DNA of 37,791 nt from NCBI GenBank assembly GCA_035528375.1, contig DATKYS010000106.1, positions 1 through 37,791 on the forward strand, in the 5' to 3' direction. The position numbers and the translations under genes were made by a program. The notes under the pieces were generated by a model. That model saw only the letters and a list, made by a program, of their open reading frames with translations, did no database searches and was not told the DNA's origin. The DNA comes from a bacterium. Its GTDB lineage: Bacteria; RBG-13-66-14. Below, piece by piece: positions 21,855 to 33,989 of this stretch (its first letter is position 1; each line of letters starts with the position of its first letter).

Positions 21855-23564
21855 CTAGGGCGACGGCGTCGGTTCCGGAGTGGGCCCGGGCTCCGGCTCC
21901 GGCGGAGGCGCCGGGGTGTTGTCCACGCTGAAGCTCGTCTCTGACGGCTCGCCCGTGTCGTTGTCGGCGGGGATGACACGCAGCTTGCCGCTGGCCGCAA
22001 CGGCGCCGAGCTGACCCGGGGCGTCCCAAGTGACGGTGACGAGGCCGGTTATCCCGCCGAGACTCCCGGTGTAGCTCGCCGGCGTCCAGCCCGCTCCCGT
22101 GTCGTACTCCAGGTCGCAGTCCACCGGGTCGCCCTCGGGGTCCTTGGGCGTGACCGTTACCGCCACGGGGCCGGATATCGCGCCCGACGGAACGGACACC
22201 GCCGCCGTGGGCGGTTGATTGTTGTCCAGCGGGAATATACCCGTCTGACCCGAAGTCCCCTCGTCGTTGTCCGAGGGTGTGGCCCGGAGCATCGCCGCGT
22301 TCACGTCCACGCCGGGCGCGTCGGCATCGCTCCGCCAGGTCAGCTTGCCCTTGCCGGGCTTGATCCCGGTGGTCGCCTCGGTCACCGTTGCGGGCTTCCA
22401 GCTCGAACCGCCGTCCAGGCTGTACTCGACGATCAGGTTCACCGCGTCGCCCTCGCGGTCGGAGACGTTGTACCCGACGGACACCGCGCCGGTCTGCTCA
22501 CCGGACGGCGTGTCCAGGTCCATGAGCGGCGGCTCCGAGTTGTCCAACCGGAAGGGACCCGTCTGGGCCGACTCGCCCGTGTCGTTGTCCGACGGGGTGA
22601 TGCGGAAGTACGCCTTTTCGAGGTCCACGCGGTCCAGGTCGCCGGCCGAATTCCACGTGAGCTGCCCCCGGCCCGGCCGGACGCCCTCGGTCTGGCCGGT
22701 GACGTTCGCCGGTTTCCAGGTCGAACCGTCGGTGGAGAACTCTGCCTTCAGGCTGCACGGGTCGCCTTCCCGATCCTCGAGGTTGAAGGAAATCACCACC
22801 TCGGCGGTGAGCTCGCCGGTGACGGGGTTGAGCGATATCCGGGGCACGTCCGAATCGTCCACCTGGAACGCCGTGGTCTGGCCCGTCTCACCCGTGTCGT
22901 TGTCCGACGGGGTTATTCTGAACAGGTAGTTGCCGTCGAGCTGGTCCACGTCGCTCTTGGAGTTCCAGGTCAGTGAGCCGGAACCGGTCTTTACAGCTTC
23001 CACCGCGCCGCTCACCGTCGCGGCCTTCCATGTGGAGCCACCGTCCGCCGAGTACTCGGGAACCAGGCCGATAGGATCACCCTCCCGATCCGTCAAGTTG
23101 TAAGCAATCGTTACGTCGGCGGTCTGCTCGCCCGAGGGCGTTGTCAGTGTAATCGCGGGCACGTCCGAGTTGTCCACCTGGAAGTTGGCCGTGGCGTCCA
23201 GCTCGCCCACGTCGTTGTCACTGGGCGTCAGCCGGAACTGAACCTCGAACAGGTCCAGCATGTCCGTGTCGCTCTTCGAGTTCCAGGTGAGCGTCGAGTC
23301 GTAACCCGAAGATTGAATCGCCTCGGTCTGGCCCGTCACCGTAGCAGGCTCCCACGTGCCGCCCGAGTCGCGGCTGAACTCCGGTTTGATCGAGATCGGG
23401 TCGCCCTCGCGGTCCGATATCTGGTACGCAACCACGACGTCCGCCACCTGCTCCGTCGTGATGTCGGTGAGCACGATTTTCGGCGGTTCGTTGTTGTCCA
23501 CCCGAAAGGCCGACGCCCCCGACAACAGCAGGAGAATGACGATCAACAACAATCTGGCCTTCAT
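21855..23564 (-). CDS. Secreted protein of five ~108-residue modules, paralogous to the C-terminal half of the giant protein upstream
   Basis: 569 residues. A hydrophobic signal peptide (1-19) leads straight into a linker, FRVDNNEPP, and five modules (about 26-550) with the repeated features YxxxDREGDP, SxDGGxTW, LTWNSxSD and SDNDxGE. The fifth module is the most divergent. The protein ends in a Pro/Glu-rich tail (PPPEPEPGPTPEPTPSP) with no anchor or sorting signal. Modules 1 and 2 are nearly identical in parts to modules 11, 13 and 15 of the giant protein. GGGGAT precedes the ATG. It looks like the detached end of a once longer gene. Confidence 0.85.
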   Translation of the reverse strand: MKARLLLIVILLLLSGASAFRVDNNEPPKIVLTDITTEQVADVVVAYQISDREGDPISIKPEFSRDSGGTWEPATVTGQTEAIQSSGYDSTLTWNSKSDTDMLDLFEVQFRLTPSDNDVGELDATANFQVDNSDVPAITLTTPSGEQTADVTIAYNLTDREGDPIGLVPEYSADGGSTWKAATVSGAVEAVKTGSGSLTWNSKSDVDQLDGNYLFRITPSDNDTGETGQTTAFQVDDSDVPRISLNPVTGELTAEVVISFNLEDREGDPCSLKAEFSTDGSTWKPANVTGQTEGVRPGRGQLTWNSAGDLDRVDLEKAYFRITPSDNDTGESAQTGPFRLDNSEPPLMDLDTPSGEQTGAVSVGYNVSDREGDAVNLIVEYSLDGGSSWKPATVTEATTGIKPGKGKLTWRSDADAPGVDVNAAMLRATPSDNDEGTSGQTGIFPLDNNQPPTAAVSVPSGAISGPVAVTVTPKDPEGDPVDCDLEYDTGAGWTPASYTGSLGGITGLVTVTWDAPGQLGAVAASGKLRVIPADNDTGEPSETSFSVDNTPAPPPEPEPGPTPEPTPSP

Positions 23565-23610
23565 GGCATCCCCTTAAGAGGTGACAATAATTGCATGCCC
23601 GACGCTAACC

Positions 23611-23641
23611 GGCCGCCCCTGTCGGGGCCGGAGGGGCGGCC
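23611..23641. other. Strong intergenic hairpin between the two module-repeat genes
   Basis: GGCCGCCCCT (23611-23620) pairs with AGGGGCGGCC (23632-23641), a 10-bp stem around an 11-nt loop, in the 115-bp gap after the giant gene. No T run follows on either strand, so it is more likely a transcript-stabilising or attenuating hairpin than a complete terminator. Confidence 0.6.
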
Positions 23642-23679
23642 GTTTGGAATATAACACTGCGCTGCCCCCGGACCGCCGG

Positions 23680-26600
23680 TTACCTCACCGTGGCCGCTTC
23701 TCCCACGTCGTTATCCGACGGAGTGACGCGGAAAACGACGTCCTCGGCGTCCACGCCGAAGAGGTCCGTGAACGAATCCCACACCACGTCGCCGGAGTAA
23801 GCGGCACCGGTCAGTTTCTCCGTGGCGTTTTTCACTGTGGCGGCCCGCCAGGTGCTTCCCCCGTCAATGGAGAACTCGCAGAGAATGTCGAGCGGGTCGC
23901 CCTCGCGGTCGGAGAGGGTGTAGGGGATGATGATGTCGCCGAAGACCTCGGCCTCTACCGCGCCCAGGGCGACCGACGGCGGGTCGGAGTTGTCCACCTG
24001 GAAGTTGACCGTGGCGTCCAGCTCGCCCACGTCGTTGTCGGCGGGGGTGATGCGGAACTGCACCTGGAAGAGGTCGAGCTCGTCCACGTCGAGCGCCGAG
24101 TTCCAGACGATGGTCCCCGCGTACCCCGAGGACGCGATGGCGGTGGTCTGCCCGGTGACGGCGGCCGGTTTCCAGGTCGCTCCGCCGTCCGGGGAGTACT
24201 CGCAGGTCAGGCTTACGGGATCACCCTCGCGGTCGGCGATCTGATAGGCGATGGTGACGTCCTTGGTCTGCTCCGTGGTGATATCGGTGAGCTGGATACT
24301 CGGCGGATCGGAGTTGTCCACCTGGAAGGGCGCCGTCTGGTCGGGGGCGCCGGTGTCGTTGTCCGCCGGGGTCAGGCGGAAGACGACGGTGGTCGAGTCC
24401 AGGGTGTCCATGTTGGATTTGGAGTTCCACACAAGGCTGCCCGAGTAGGCGGTGGCCTGTATCTTGGTGATGGTGCCGATGACCACGGCCTCCTTCCAGG
24501 TCACGCCGCCGTCTATGGAGTACTCGGGCGTCAGGTTCACCGGATCGCCCTCGCGGTCCGAAATTTTATAGGCGATGGTGACGTCGGTCGTCTGTTCGGT
24601 GGTGATGTCGGTAAGGACGATGGAAGGCTCATCGGAGTTGTCCACCTGGAAGACGCCCGTGGAGATCGGCTCGCCTGTGTCGTTGTCCGAGGGCGTCAGA
24701 CGGAACTGCACCTCGAAGAGGTCCAGCATGTCCGTGTCGGTCTTGGAATTCCACACCAGGGACGACGAATAGTCGAGCGACGCGATGGCCTCGGTGCGGC
24801 CCGTCACCGTCGCCGGCTCCCAGGTCTTGCCGCGATCGCGGCTGAACTCGGGTTTCAGGGAGATCGGGTCGCCCTCGCGGTCCGAAATTCTATAGGCGAC
24901 GACGACATCGTTCGTCTGCTCGCCCTCGGGGGTCACCAGGGCGATGGTCGGCACGTCGGAGTTGTCCAGGCGGAAGGGTCCGGTCACCGACGGCTCGCCC
25001 ACGTCGTTGTCCGCGGGGGTGAGGCGGATGGTGACCGTTTCCAGATCCACCAGGTCGGTGTCGTGCTTGGAGTTCCACTCCAGGCTGCCCGCGTAACCGG
25101 CGGGCTGGATGCCGGCGGGCTGGCCGATGTCGGCCAAGGCGGTGATGGTGGCCTCGCGCCAGGTCTTCCCGCCGTCGGAGGACCACTCGGGAACGAGGGT
25201 GACGGGGTCGCCCTCGCGGTCGGAAATCCGGTACTCCACCTTCACGTAGCCGTTCTGCTCCGCGGTTATCGGTGTCAAGGCCACCATCGGGGCGTCGGAG
25301 TTGTCCACCTGGAAGGTCGAGGTGACGTAGGGCTCGCCCGTGTCGTTGTCCGAGGGCGTCAGCCTGAACTGCACCTCGAACAGGTCGAGTTGGTCCGTAT
25401 CGGACTTCGAGTTCCACACGAGGGATCCCGTGTAGCCGGACTGGGCGATGGCCTCCGTCTTCCCCGTCACCGTCGCCGGCTCCCACGTACCACCCGAGTC
25501 ACGGCTGAACTCCGGTTTGATCGAGATCGGGTCGCCCTCGCGGTCGGAAATCTGATACGCGATGGTCACGTCCTTGACCTGCTCGCCCGAGGGAGTGGTA
25601 ACGGTGACGGACGGCACGTCGGAGTTGTCCACCTGGAATGGGCCGATTTCGAAGGAGGTGCCCTCGTCGTTGTCGAAGGGGCGCAGACGGAAGTGGGTCT
25701 GGAAGTTGTCCACGCGGTCCATGTCCACCGCCGACTGCCAGGTGATGCGTCCCGCGTAGGCCGTCTGGGTGATGGCCTCCACGGCGCCGGTGACCATGGC
25801 CGGTTTCCAGGTCTTGCCGCCGTCGGGCGAGAATTCCGGAACGATGGACAGTGGGTCGCCCTCCACGTCGGCCAGGGTGTAGGAGACGACCACGTCGCCT
25901 GACTGCTCCTCGGTGATGGCCGCGATGGTCACGCTGGGCTCGGAGGAGTTGTCCACCTGGAAGGCCTTGTTCTGGCCGCTCTCGCCGACGTCGTTGTCCG
26001 ATGGGGTGACGCGCAGGACGACCTGGCTGGAATCCACTCCGCGGATATCGGACACCGAATTCCAGACGAGGCTCCCCTCGTAGGGGGTGGGGCCGACGCG
26101 CTCGGTCATGCCGGTGACGGTGGCCGGCTTGAAGGTGGCGCCGCCGTCCAGCGAGTACTCCACCTTCAGGTTCACGTAGTCGTTCTCCCGGTCGTTGACG
26201 TTGTAAACCACTTCCACGTCGCCCGTCTGCTCGCGCTCGTAATCGGCGACGTTGACCTTGGGCACGTGGTTGTCGTCCACCTGGAAGGCGGGCGTGACGC
26301 CCGGCTGGCCCGTGTCGTTGTCCTCGGGGGTAATGCGGAAGACCACCTGAGTGGAGTCCAGGCCGTCCATGTCCGCCACCGATTCCCAGACGAGCTCTCC
26401 GGTGTAGGCGGCGATGGTGAGGCCCTTGGTGGTGGCCTCCTTCCATGTGGAGCCGCCGTCGGCGGAGTACTCGGGCAGGATGGCCGAAATGTCGCCCTCG
26501 TCGTCGAAGAGGGAGTAGTGGATGACGACGTCGCCCTCCTGTTCGCCCTGGACGGGGTCGAGCTTGGCGCTGGGGACGGCGTTGTTGTCGAGGTGGAAGG

Positions 26601-28887
26601 GTCCGATCCTGGACTCCTCGCCCGGGTCGTTGTCCGCCGGGGTCAGCCGGAAGACCAGGGTGTTCAAGTCGGCGCCCAGAAGGTCGGTCTTCGAGTTCCA
26701 GACCACGCGGCCCCGGTAGAGCTCCGGCGTCAGCTTCGTCAGTTGGCCCGTGGTGGTGGCGGGCTCCCAGTAGTTGCCGCCGTCCTGGGAGTACTCGGCC
26801 ACCATGGAGAGCGTGTCGCCCTCCACGTCGGTCAGGGTGTAATCGAAGGCTATGTCGTCGGTCTGCTCGCCCTCGAGCACCGTGGCGATGGTGAGCGCGG
26901 GCTCGAAGCTGTTGTCCACCTGGAAGGCGCCGATGGAGCCGGTCGTGCCCTCGTCGTTGTCGAAGGGCCGGATGCGGAAGTGGATGTCGGTCTGGTCGGT
27001 GCCGCCCGTGTCGGAAGCCGAGTTCCACACGATGGTGCCCGCGTAGGCGGAGGATGAGATGCCCGTGGTCTGCCCGGTCACCGTCGCCGGCTTGTAGGTC
27101 GCACCAGCGTCGTCGGAGTACTCGCAGACGATGGACAGAGGGTCCCCCTCGCGGTCGGCGAGTTTGTAGCTGACGGGTATGTCGGAGGTCACCTCTTGGG
27201 TGATGGCGGTGAGCATGACCGACGGCGGCTCGGAGTTGTCCACCCAGAACGCGCCGGTCTGGGCGGTGTCGCCGATGTCGTTGTCGCTGACGGTGAGCCG
27301 GAAGACGATGTTCTTCTGGTCGCGGCCGTCGAAGTCTTTGATGGAGTTCCAGGTTATCTCGCCGCGGTACGCGTCGGGTCCTATCCCGGTGGTCTGACCG
27401 GTCACCGCGGCCGGCTTGAAGGTGACGCCGCCGTCGTCGGACCACTCGGCGTTAATCGCCAGCGTGTCGTGCTCGCGGTCGTCCAGGGAGTAGCTTATCG
27501 GGATGTCTCCTGTGGACTCCTCGATGATATTGTCCACCACGAGGCTCGCCGGGGCGTCGTTGTCCAGGCGGAAGGCCAGGGTGGTGGAGGGCGATTCGCT
27601 GACGTCGTTGTCCTGGGCGGTCAGGCGGAGCATCGTACCCGGGGAATCCACCTGGTCGGCGTCCGTGACCGAGAGCCAGGTGACGGTCAGGCTCGGCAGC
27701 GCCGAGTCGTAGCCGCGGACGAGGGACCTGTCCAGCGGCTCGATGGACTCCTTCGTCGTGGCCGGTTTCCAGGTGGAGCCGCCGTCCAGGGAATATTCGA
27801 GGACGATGTCGCAGATGTCGTCCTCGATGTCGTCTATGGAGAAGGTCAGCAGAACGTCTCCCGTCACCTCCTGGGTGATGTCCACCACCCGGGCCGACGG
27901 CGGGGCGTTGTTGTCCACCTGGAACGGGACGGTGTCGTCCTCCTCACCCTCGTCCAGATCGCTGGCGATGATGCGGAACTGGATGGCCGACTCGTCCAGC
28001 GCGGGCAGGTCCTTGTCGGAACGCCAGACCAGGACGCCCTTGGAGCCGTCCGGGGAAGAGGGGACGCCGGCGAGCTTGCCCTCCACCGTGGCCTCGTTCC
28101 AGGTCTGGCCGAAATCTTTGGAGAAATAACACACCAGGCTGCAGGAGTCGCCCTCCTCGTCCATAACCTCGAAGCTGATGTCCACGCCGCCGTACTGTTC
28201 GCCGGTGAGGTTCTCCACGTACATTGACGGCGGTTGGTTGTTGTCCAGGACGAAGGGGCCCAGGACTGTCCGCTCGCCGGAATCGCGGTCCGAGGGTGTA
28301 ACGGAGAAGATGCACTTGTCCACGTTCAGGTTGGGCAGGTCGGCCATGGAATCCCACCACAGCTGGTCGGTGTAGTGGGCCTTGTCTATGTAGTCGGTGT
28401 TGCCCTCGATCCAGGCCTCGTGCCAGGTGGCGCCGCCGTCAATGGAGTACTCGGCCACGAAGGAAAGCTCGTCCGCCTCGTCGTCCTCCAGCCTGTAGTC
28501 TATGAATACGTCCTCGGTCTGCTCGCCTTCCAGAGGCTCGAAAACCACCCGGGGCGGGTTGTTGTTGTCCAGGTGGATGATGGAGGACTCGATGGCGCGC
28601 CCCAGACCCGTCTGATCCTTGGGCATGAGCTTGATCTTGATATCGGTGTCCTCTACATGGTCCAGGTCTTCACGGCTGTGCCAGGTGAGGGTACCGTTGT
28701 ACTGGCTCTTGGACAATCCCTCCACCTGACCCGTGGTCGAGGCGTAGTGCCAGTAGAACCCCGAGTCGTCGGTGAACAGCACCTCGAGGTCCACCAGGTC
28801 GCTCTGGCGGTCCTCGATGTGGTAGTGAACCACGATGTCGCCGGTCTGTTCGCCCTCGATGGGGTCTATGGTGACATCGGGCACCTC
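23680..28887 (-). repeat. Array of 16 tandem ~324-bp coding repeats
   Basis: Sixteen in-frame units, period about 324 bp, inside the giant gene. Five further units continue in the next gene (about 21930-23490). N-terminal units 1-5 are diverged. Units 10-16 share long nearly identical stretches, mainly around the DREGDP and SDNDxGE codons, so the 3' part expanded or was homogenised more recently. Confidence 0.9.
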
Positions 28888-30225
28888 GCCGTGACCGAAG
28901 AGGGTGACGTGGGAGGGGTTGTTCAGGAACATGGGCCAGGGCTGGTTCGCCACCCTGTACGACCCGCTCCCCATCTCGAGGCACTCGATCTTCCCGGCGA
29001 AGTTCGTGCCGTAGACTATCTCGGTGGCGCCGTTGCCGTCCAGGTCGCCTATGGCGGGGGTGCTCCGTATGGGGAAGCCCTGCATCCCGGTCCAGGGGAA
29101 GCCGGAAACCTCGATGCCGGTGGTCTCCCAGGCGTAGATGACGCCGTCCTCGGCGCCGACGACGATGTCTATGTAGCCGTTGCCGTCTATGTCGCCGATG
29201 CTGGTCGAGCCCTTTATCGGGGAGGGAGAGCCGCCGTCCACCGTGGTAGCCTCGAGAGGGAAGCCGGGCACCAGGCGCCCGTCGTCCTTGAAGGCGTACA
29301 CCCGTCCGTCGCCCGAGGCGATGACCACCTCCACGCTGCCGTCGCCGTCCACGTCGGCGAAGGCGGGTGACGATTGGAAGATGCGGTACTCGGTGGTCAC
29401 CGGCCAGCCCGACATGAGCGTCCCGTCGGGCCTCCAGGCGTAAACCTTGAAGTCGTAACTGCCGACGACGATTTCCAGGTATCCGTCGGAGTCCAAGTCG
29501 CCCAGGGCCGGCGAGCTCTTCACGGAGAAATCGGTGTGCTGGGGCCAGCCCTCAAGGACGGTTCCGTCGTGGTTGAGGGCGTGGACCAGGCCGTTGTCGT
29601 CGCCGATAAGAATCTCCAGCCTGCCGTCGTCGTCAATGTCGCCCACGGTGGGGGAGCTCTCGCTGGGGGCGCCCAGGTTGTAGGGGAAACCGGGAAGAGC
29701 GTAGCCGCGGTAGTCCCAGCCGTAGAGGTAGCCGTCCTGGCTGGCGATGAGGACATCCGCGTAGCCGTTGTCGTCCAGGTCCGCGATGACCGCGGAGCCG
29801 CGGACGGAACCCCCGGTGGTCTTGGGCCACCCCGGAACGCTGGTCCCCGAGTTTTCGACGGCGTACACCTTGCCGTCCTCGGAGCCGAAGACTATCTCGG
29901 GTCGGCTGTCCCCGTCTATGTCTCCCGCCGCCGGCGAACTGAAGACGGGTCCGCCGGTCTGGACGAACCAGGAGATGAGGAAGGAGCCGCCGCTCGAGCG
30001 GTAGGCATAAACACGGCCGCCACCGGAACCGATGACGACCTCGGGGCGCCCGTCGTTGTCAAGATCCACGAGGCAGGGGCTGGACTCGACGACCCGATTG
30101 GCCTCAATGTCGGCGTCGGCCCGCGCCACCCACTTCGAGGATACGCCCAGGGCCGACGTCGTCAGGAGGAAGGTCAGGATGACAACCGCGGAGATACGGA
30201 GCGACGACCTGTTGGTAAAGTTCAT
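23680..30225 (-). CDS. Giant secreted protein: FG-GAP/VCBS propeller plus 16 repeat modules
   Basis: 2181 residues. Signal peptide (about 1-27, ISAVVILTFLLTTSALG). Residues about 45-430 hold eight FG-GAP/VCBS-type repeats, each with a calcium-loop-like DxDxDG (DLDNDGRPEVV, DIDGDSRPEIV, DLDDNGYADVL, DIDDDGRLEIL, DLDSDGYLEIV, DVDGDGSVEVV, DIDGNGYIDIV, DLDGNGATEIV), predicting a beta-propeller. From about 447 to the end run 16 modules of about 108 residues, each with D(R)EGD, an Asp-box-like SxDGGxTW, a WNS strand and a DNDxGE turn, joined by VDNSxPP linkers. The last module stops before its linker. No LPXTG, T9SS tail or membrane anchor is seen. Function unknown; a large calcium-bound adhesive or surface protein is likely. 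It has its own promoter. Confidence 0.9.
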   Translation of the reverse strand: MNFTNRSSLRISAVVILTFLLTTSALGVSSKWVARADADIEANRVVESSPCLVDLDNDGRPEVVIGSGGGRVYAYRSSGGSFLISWFVQTGGPVFSSPAAGDIDGDSRPEIVFGSEDGKVYAVENSGTSVPGWPKTTGGSVRGSAVIADLDDNGYADVLIASQDGYLYGWDYRGYALPGFPYNLGAPSESSPTVGDIDDDGRLEILIGDDNGLVHALNHDGTVLEGWPQHTDFSVKSSPALGDLDSDGYLEIVVGSYDFKVYAWRPDGTLMSGWPVTTEYRIFQSSPAFADVDGDGSVEVVIASGDGRVYAFKDDGRLVPGFPLEATTVDGGSPSPIKGSTSIGDIDGNGYIDIVVGAEDGVIYAWETTGIEVSGFPWTGMQGFPIRSTPAIGDLDGNGATEIVYGTNFAGKIECLEMGSGSYRVANQPWPMFLNNPSHVTLFGHGEVPDVTIDPIEGEQTGDIVVHYHIEDRQSDLVDLEVLFTDDSGFYWHYASTTGQVEGLSKSQYNGTLTWHSREDLDHVEDTDIKIKLMPKDQTGLGRAIESSIIHLDNNNPPRVVFEPLEGEQTEDVFIDYRLEDDEADELSFVAEYSIDGGATWHEAWIEGNTDYIDKAHYTDQLWWDSMADLPNLNVDKCIFSVTPSDRDSGERTVLGPFVLDNNQPPSMYVENLTGEQYGGVDISFEVMDEEGDSCSLVCYFSKDFGQTWNEATVEGKLAGVPSSPDGSKGVLVWRSDKDLPALDESAIQFRIIASDLDEGEEDDTVPFQVDNNAPPSARVVDITQEVTGDVLLTFSIDDIEDDICDIVLEYSLDGGSTWKPATTKESIEPLDRSLVRGYDSALPSLTVTWLSVTDADQVDSPGTMLRLTAQDNDVSESPSTTLAFRLDNDAPASLVVDNIIEESTGDIPISYSLDDREHDTLAINAEWSDDGGVTFKPAAVTGQTTGIGPDAYRGEITWNSIKDFDGRDQKNIVFRLTVSDNDIGDTAQTGAFWVDNSEPPSVMLTAITQEVTSDIPVSYKLADREGDPLSIVCEYSDDAGATYKPATVTGQTTGISSSAYAGTIVWNSASDTGGTDQTDIHFRIRPFDNDEGTTGSIGAFQVDNSFEPALTIATVLEGEQTDDIAFDYTLTDVEGDTLSMVAEYSQDGGNYWEPATTTGQLTKLTPELYRGRVVWNSKTDLLGADLNTLVFRLTPADNDPGEESRIGPFHLDNNAVPSAKLDPVQGEQEGDVVIHYSLFDDEGDISAILPEYSADGGSTWKEATTKGLTIAAYTGELVWESVADMDGLDSTQVVFRITPEDNDTGQPGVTPAFQVDDNHVPKVNVADYEREQTGDVEVVYNVNDRENDYVNLKVEYSLDGGATFKPATVTGMTERVGPTPYEGSLVWNSVSDIRGVDSSQVVLRVTPSDNDVGESGQNKAFQVDNSSEPSVTIAAITEEQSGDVVVSYTLADVEGDPLSIVPEFSPDGGKTWKPAMVTGAVEAITQTAYAGRITWQSAVDMDRVDNFQTHFRLRPFDNDEGTSFEIGPFQVDNSDVPSVTVTTPSGEQVKDVTIAYQISDREGDPISIKPEFSRDSGGTWEPATVTGKTEAIAQSGYTGSLVWNSKSDTDQLDLFEVQFRLTPSDNDTGEPYVTSTFQVDNSDAPMVALTPITAEQNGYVKVEYRISDREGDPVTLVPEWSSDGGKTWREATITALADIGQPAGIQPAGYAGSLEWNSKHDTDLVDLETVTIRLTPADNDVGEPSVTGPFRLDNSDVPTIALVTPEGEQTNDVVVAYRISDREGDPISLKPEFSRDRGKTWEPATVTGRTEAIASLDYSSSLVWNSKTDTDMLDLFEVQFRLTPSDNDTGEPISTGVFQVDNSDEPSIVLTDITTEQTTDVTIAYKISDREGDPVNLTPEYSIDGGVTWKEAVVIGTITKIQATAYSGSLVWNSKSNMDTLDSTTVVFRLTPADNDTGAPDQTAPFQVDNSDPPSIQLTDITTEQTKDVTIAYQIADREGDPVSLTCEYSPDGGATWKPAAVTGQTTAIASSGYAGTIVWNSALDVDELDLFQVQFRITPADNDVGELDATVNFQVDNSDPPSVALGAVEAEVFGDIIIPYTLSDREGDPLDILCEFSIDGGSTWRAATVKNATEKLTGAAYSGDVVWDSFTDLFGVDAEDVVFRVTPSDNDVGEAATVR

Positions 30226-30368
30226 AGATTGCCCGGTCGTTGAGAGAATCGAACCCCTACCGCACCCCCCTCCCCGAAGCCGGATCGGTCGTGGGAGGCC
30301 CTGGGCGGAAATGACCTTGAAAATCCCCCGGGGACCGGAAACGCAACTTGGGGATATACTTGGGGTTA

Positions 30369-30397
30369 AGCTAACACACCGCCCGGTTTAAAGTCAA
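30369..30397 (-). promoter_or_regulatory. Promoter for the giant secreted-protein gene
   Basis: On the minus strand TTGACT (30397-30392), a 17-bp spacer and TTAGCT (30374-30369). The predicted leader is about 135 nt. Confidence 0.5.
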
Positions 30398-30459
30398 CCG
30401 ATGAAGCCCTTGCACCCGACCCGGCAAAGGGAACCGTGGGACTCGTGATACCGTACACC

Positions 30460-30489
30460 TTGTTCTACCCGCGTGGAGCGTGGTACACT
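30460..30489 (+). promoter_or_regulatory. Promoter for secA
   Basis: TTGTTC (30460-30465), an 18-bp spacer and TACACT (30484-30489), preceded by TGG. It predicts a leader of about 160 nt before the secA ATG. Confidence 0.5.
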
Positions 30490-30553
30490 TTTTTACCGGG
30501 GGCACGACTCCGTTTTCTCGGGCAACCAAAATCACGGAGCGGGGGGTACTTCT

Positions 30554-30574
30554 CACCGTCCACGGGGTGTTTTT
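30554..30574 (+). promoter_or_regulatory. Terminator-like hairpin in the secA leader, possible attenuator
   Basis: CACC (30554-30557) pairs with GGTG (30566-30569), or alternatively CCGT with ACGG inside, and five T follow (30570-30574). It lies between the predicted promoter and the secA start, where secA genes in some bacteria are regulated by secretion status. Confidence 0.35.
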
Positions 30575-30658
30575 ACCCAATAAATTTAACCGGGACCGGC
30601 CCCGACAGGTAAAAAAACACGGACCGGTTCCTAAAAAATCAAGGCTAGGCGCCAACCC

Positions 30659-33985
<3,327 letters not shown>

Positions 33986-33989
33986 ACGA

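Larger units (their letters stand above)
30226..30658. other. 433-bp divergent intergenic region between the giant gene and secA
   Basis: It contains a minus-strand promoter (30369-30397), a + strand promoter (30460-30489) and a hairpin/T-run in the secA leader (30554-30574). No small gene with a ribosome binding site is seen. Confidence 0.6.

Noticed and set aside
23581-25902. 773-residue + strand open frame opposite the giant repeat gene
   Set aside because: Its sequence is a repetitive shadow of the modules (periodic VVVRGG/VHLEG patterns at the same period), with no signal peptide or ribosome binding site.
21930-28887. Long regular repeats considered as a CRISPR array
   Set aside because: The period is about 324 bp, in frame and protein-coding throughout, with no spacer/repeat structure and no cas genes.
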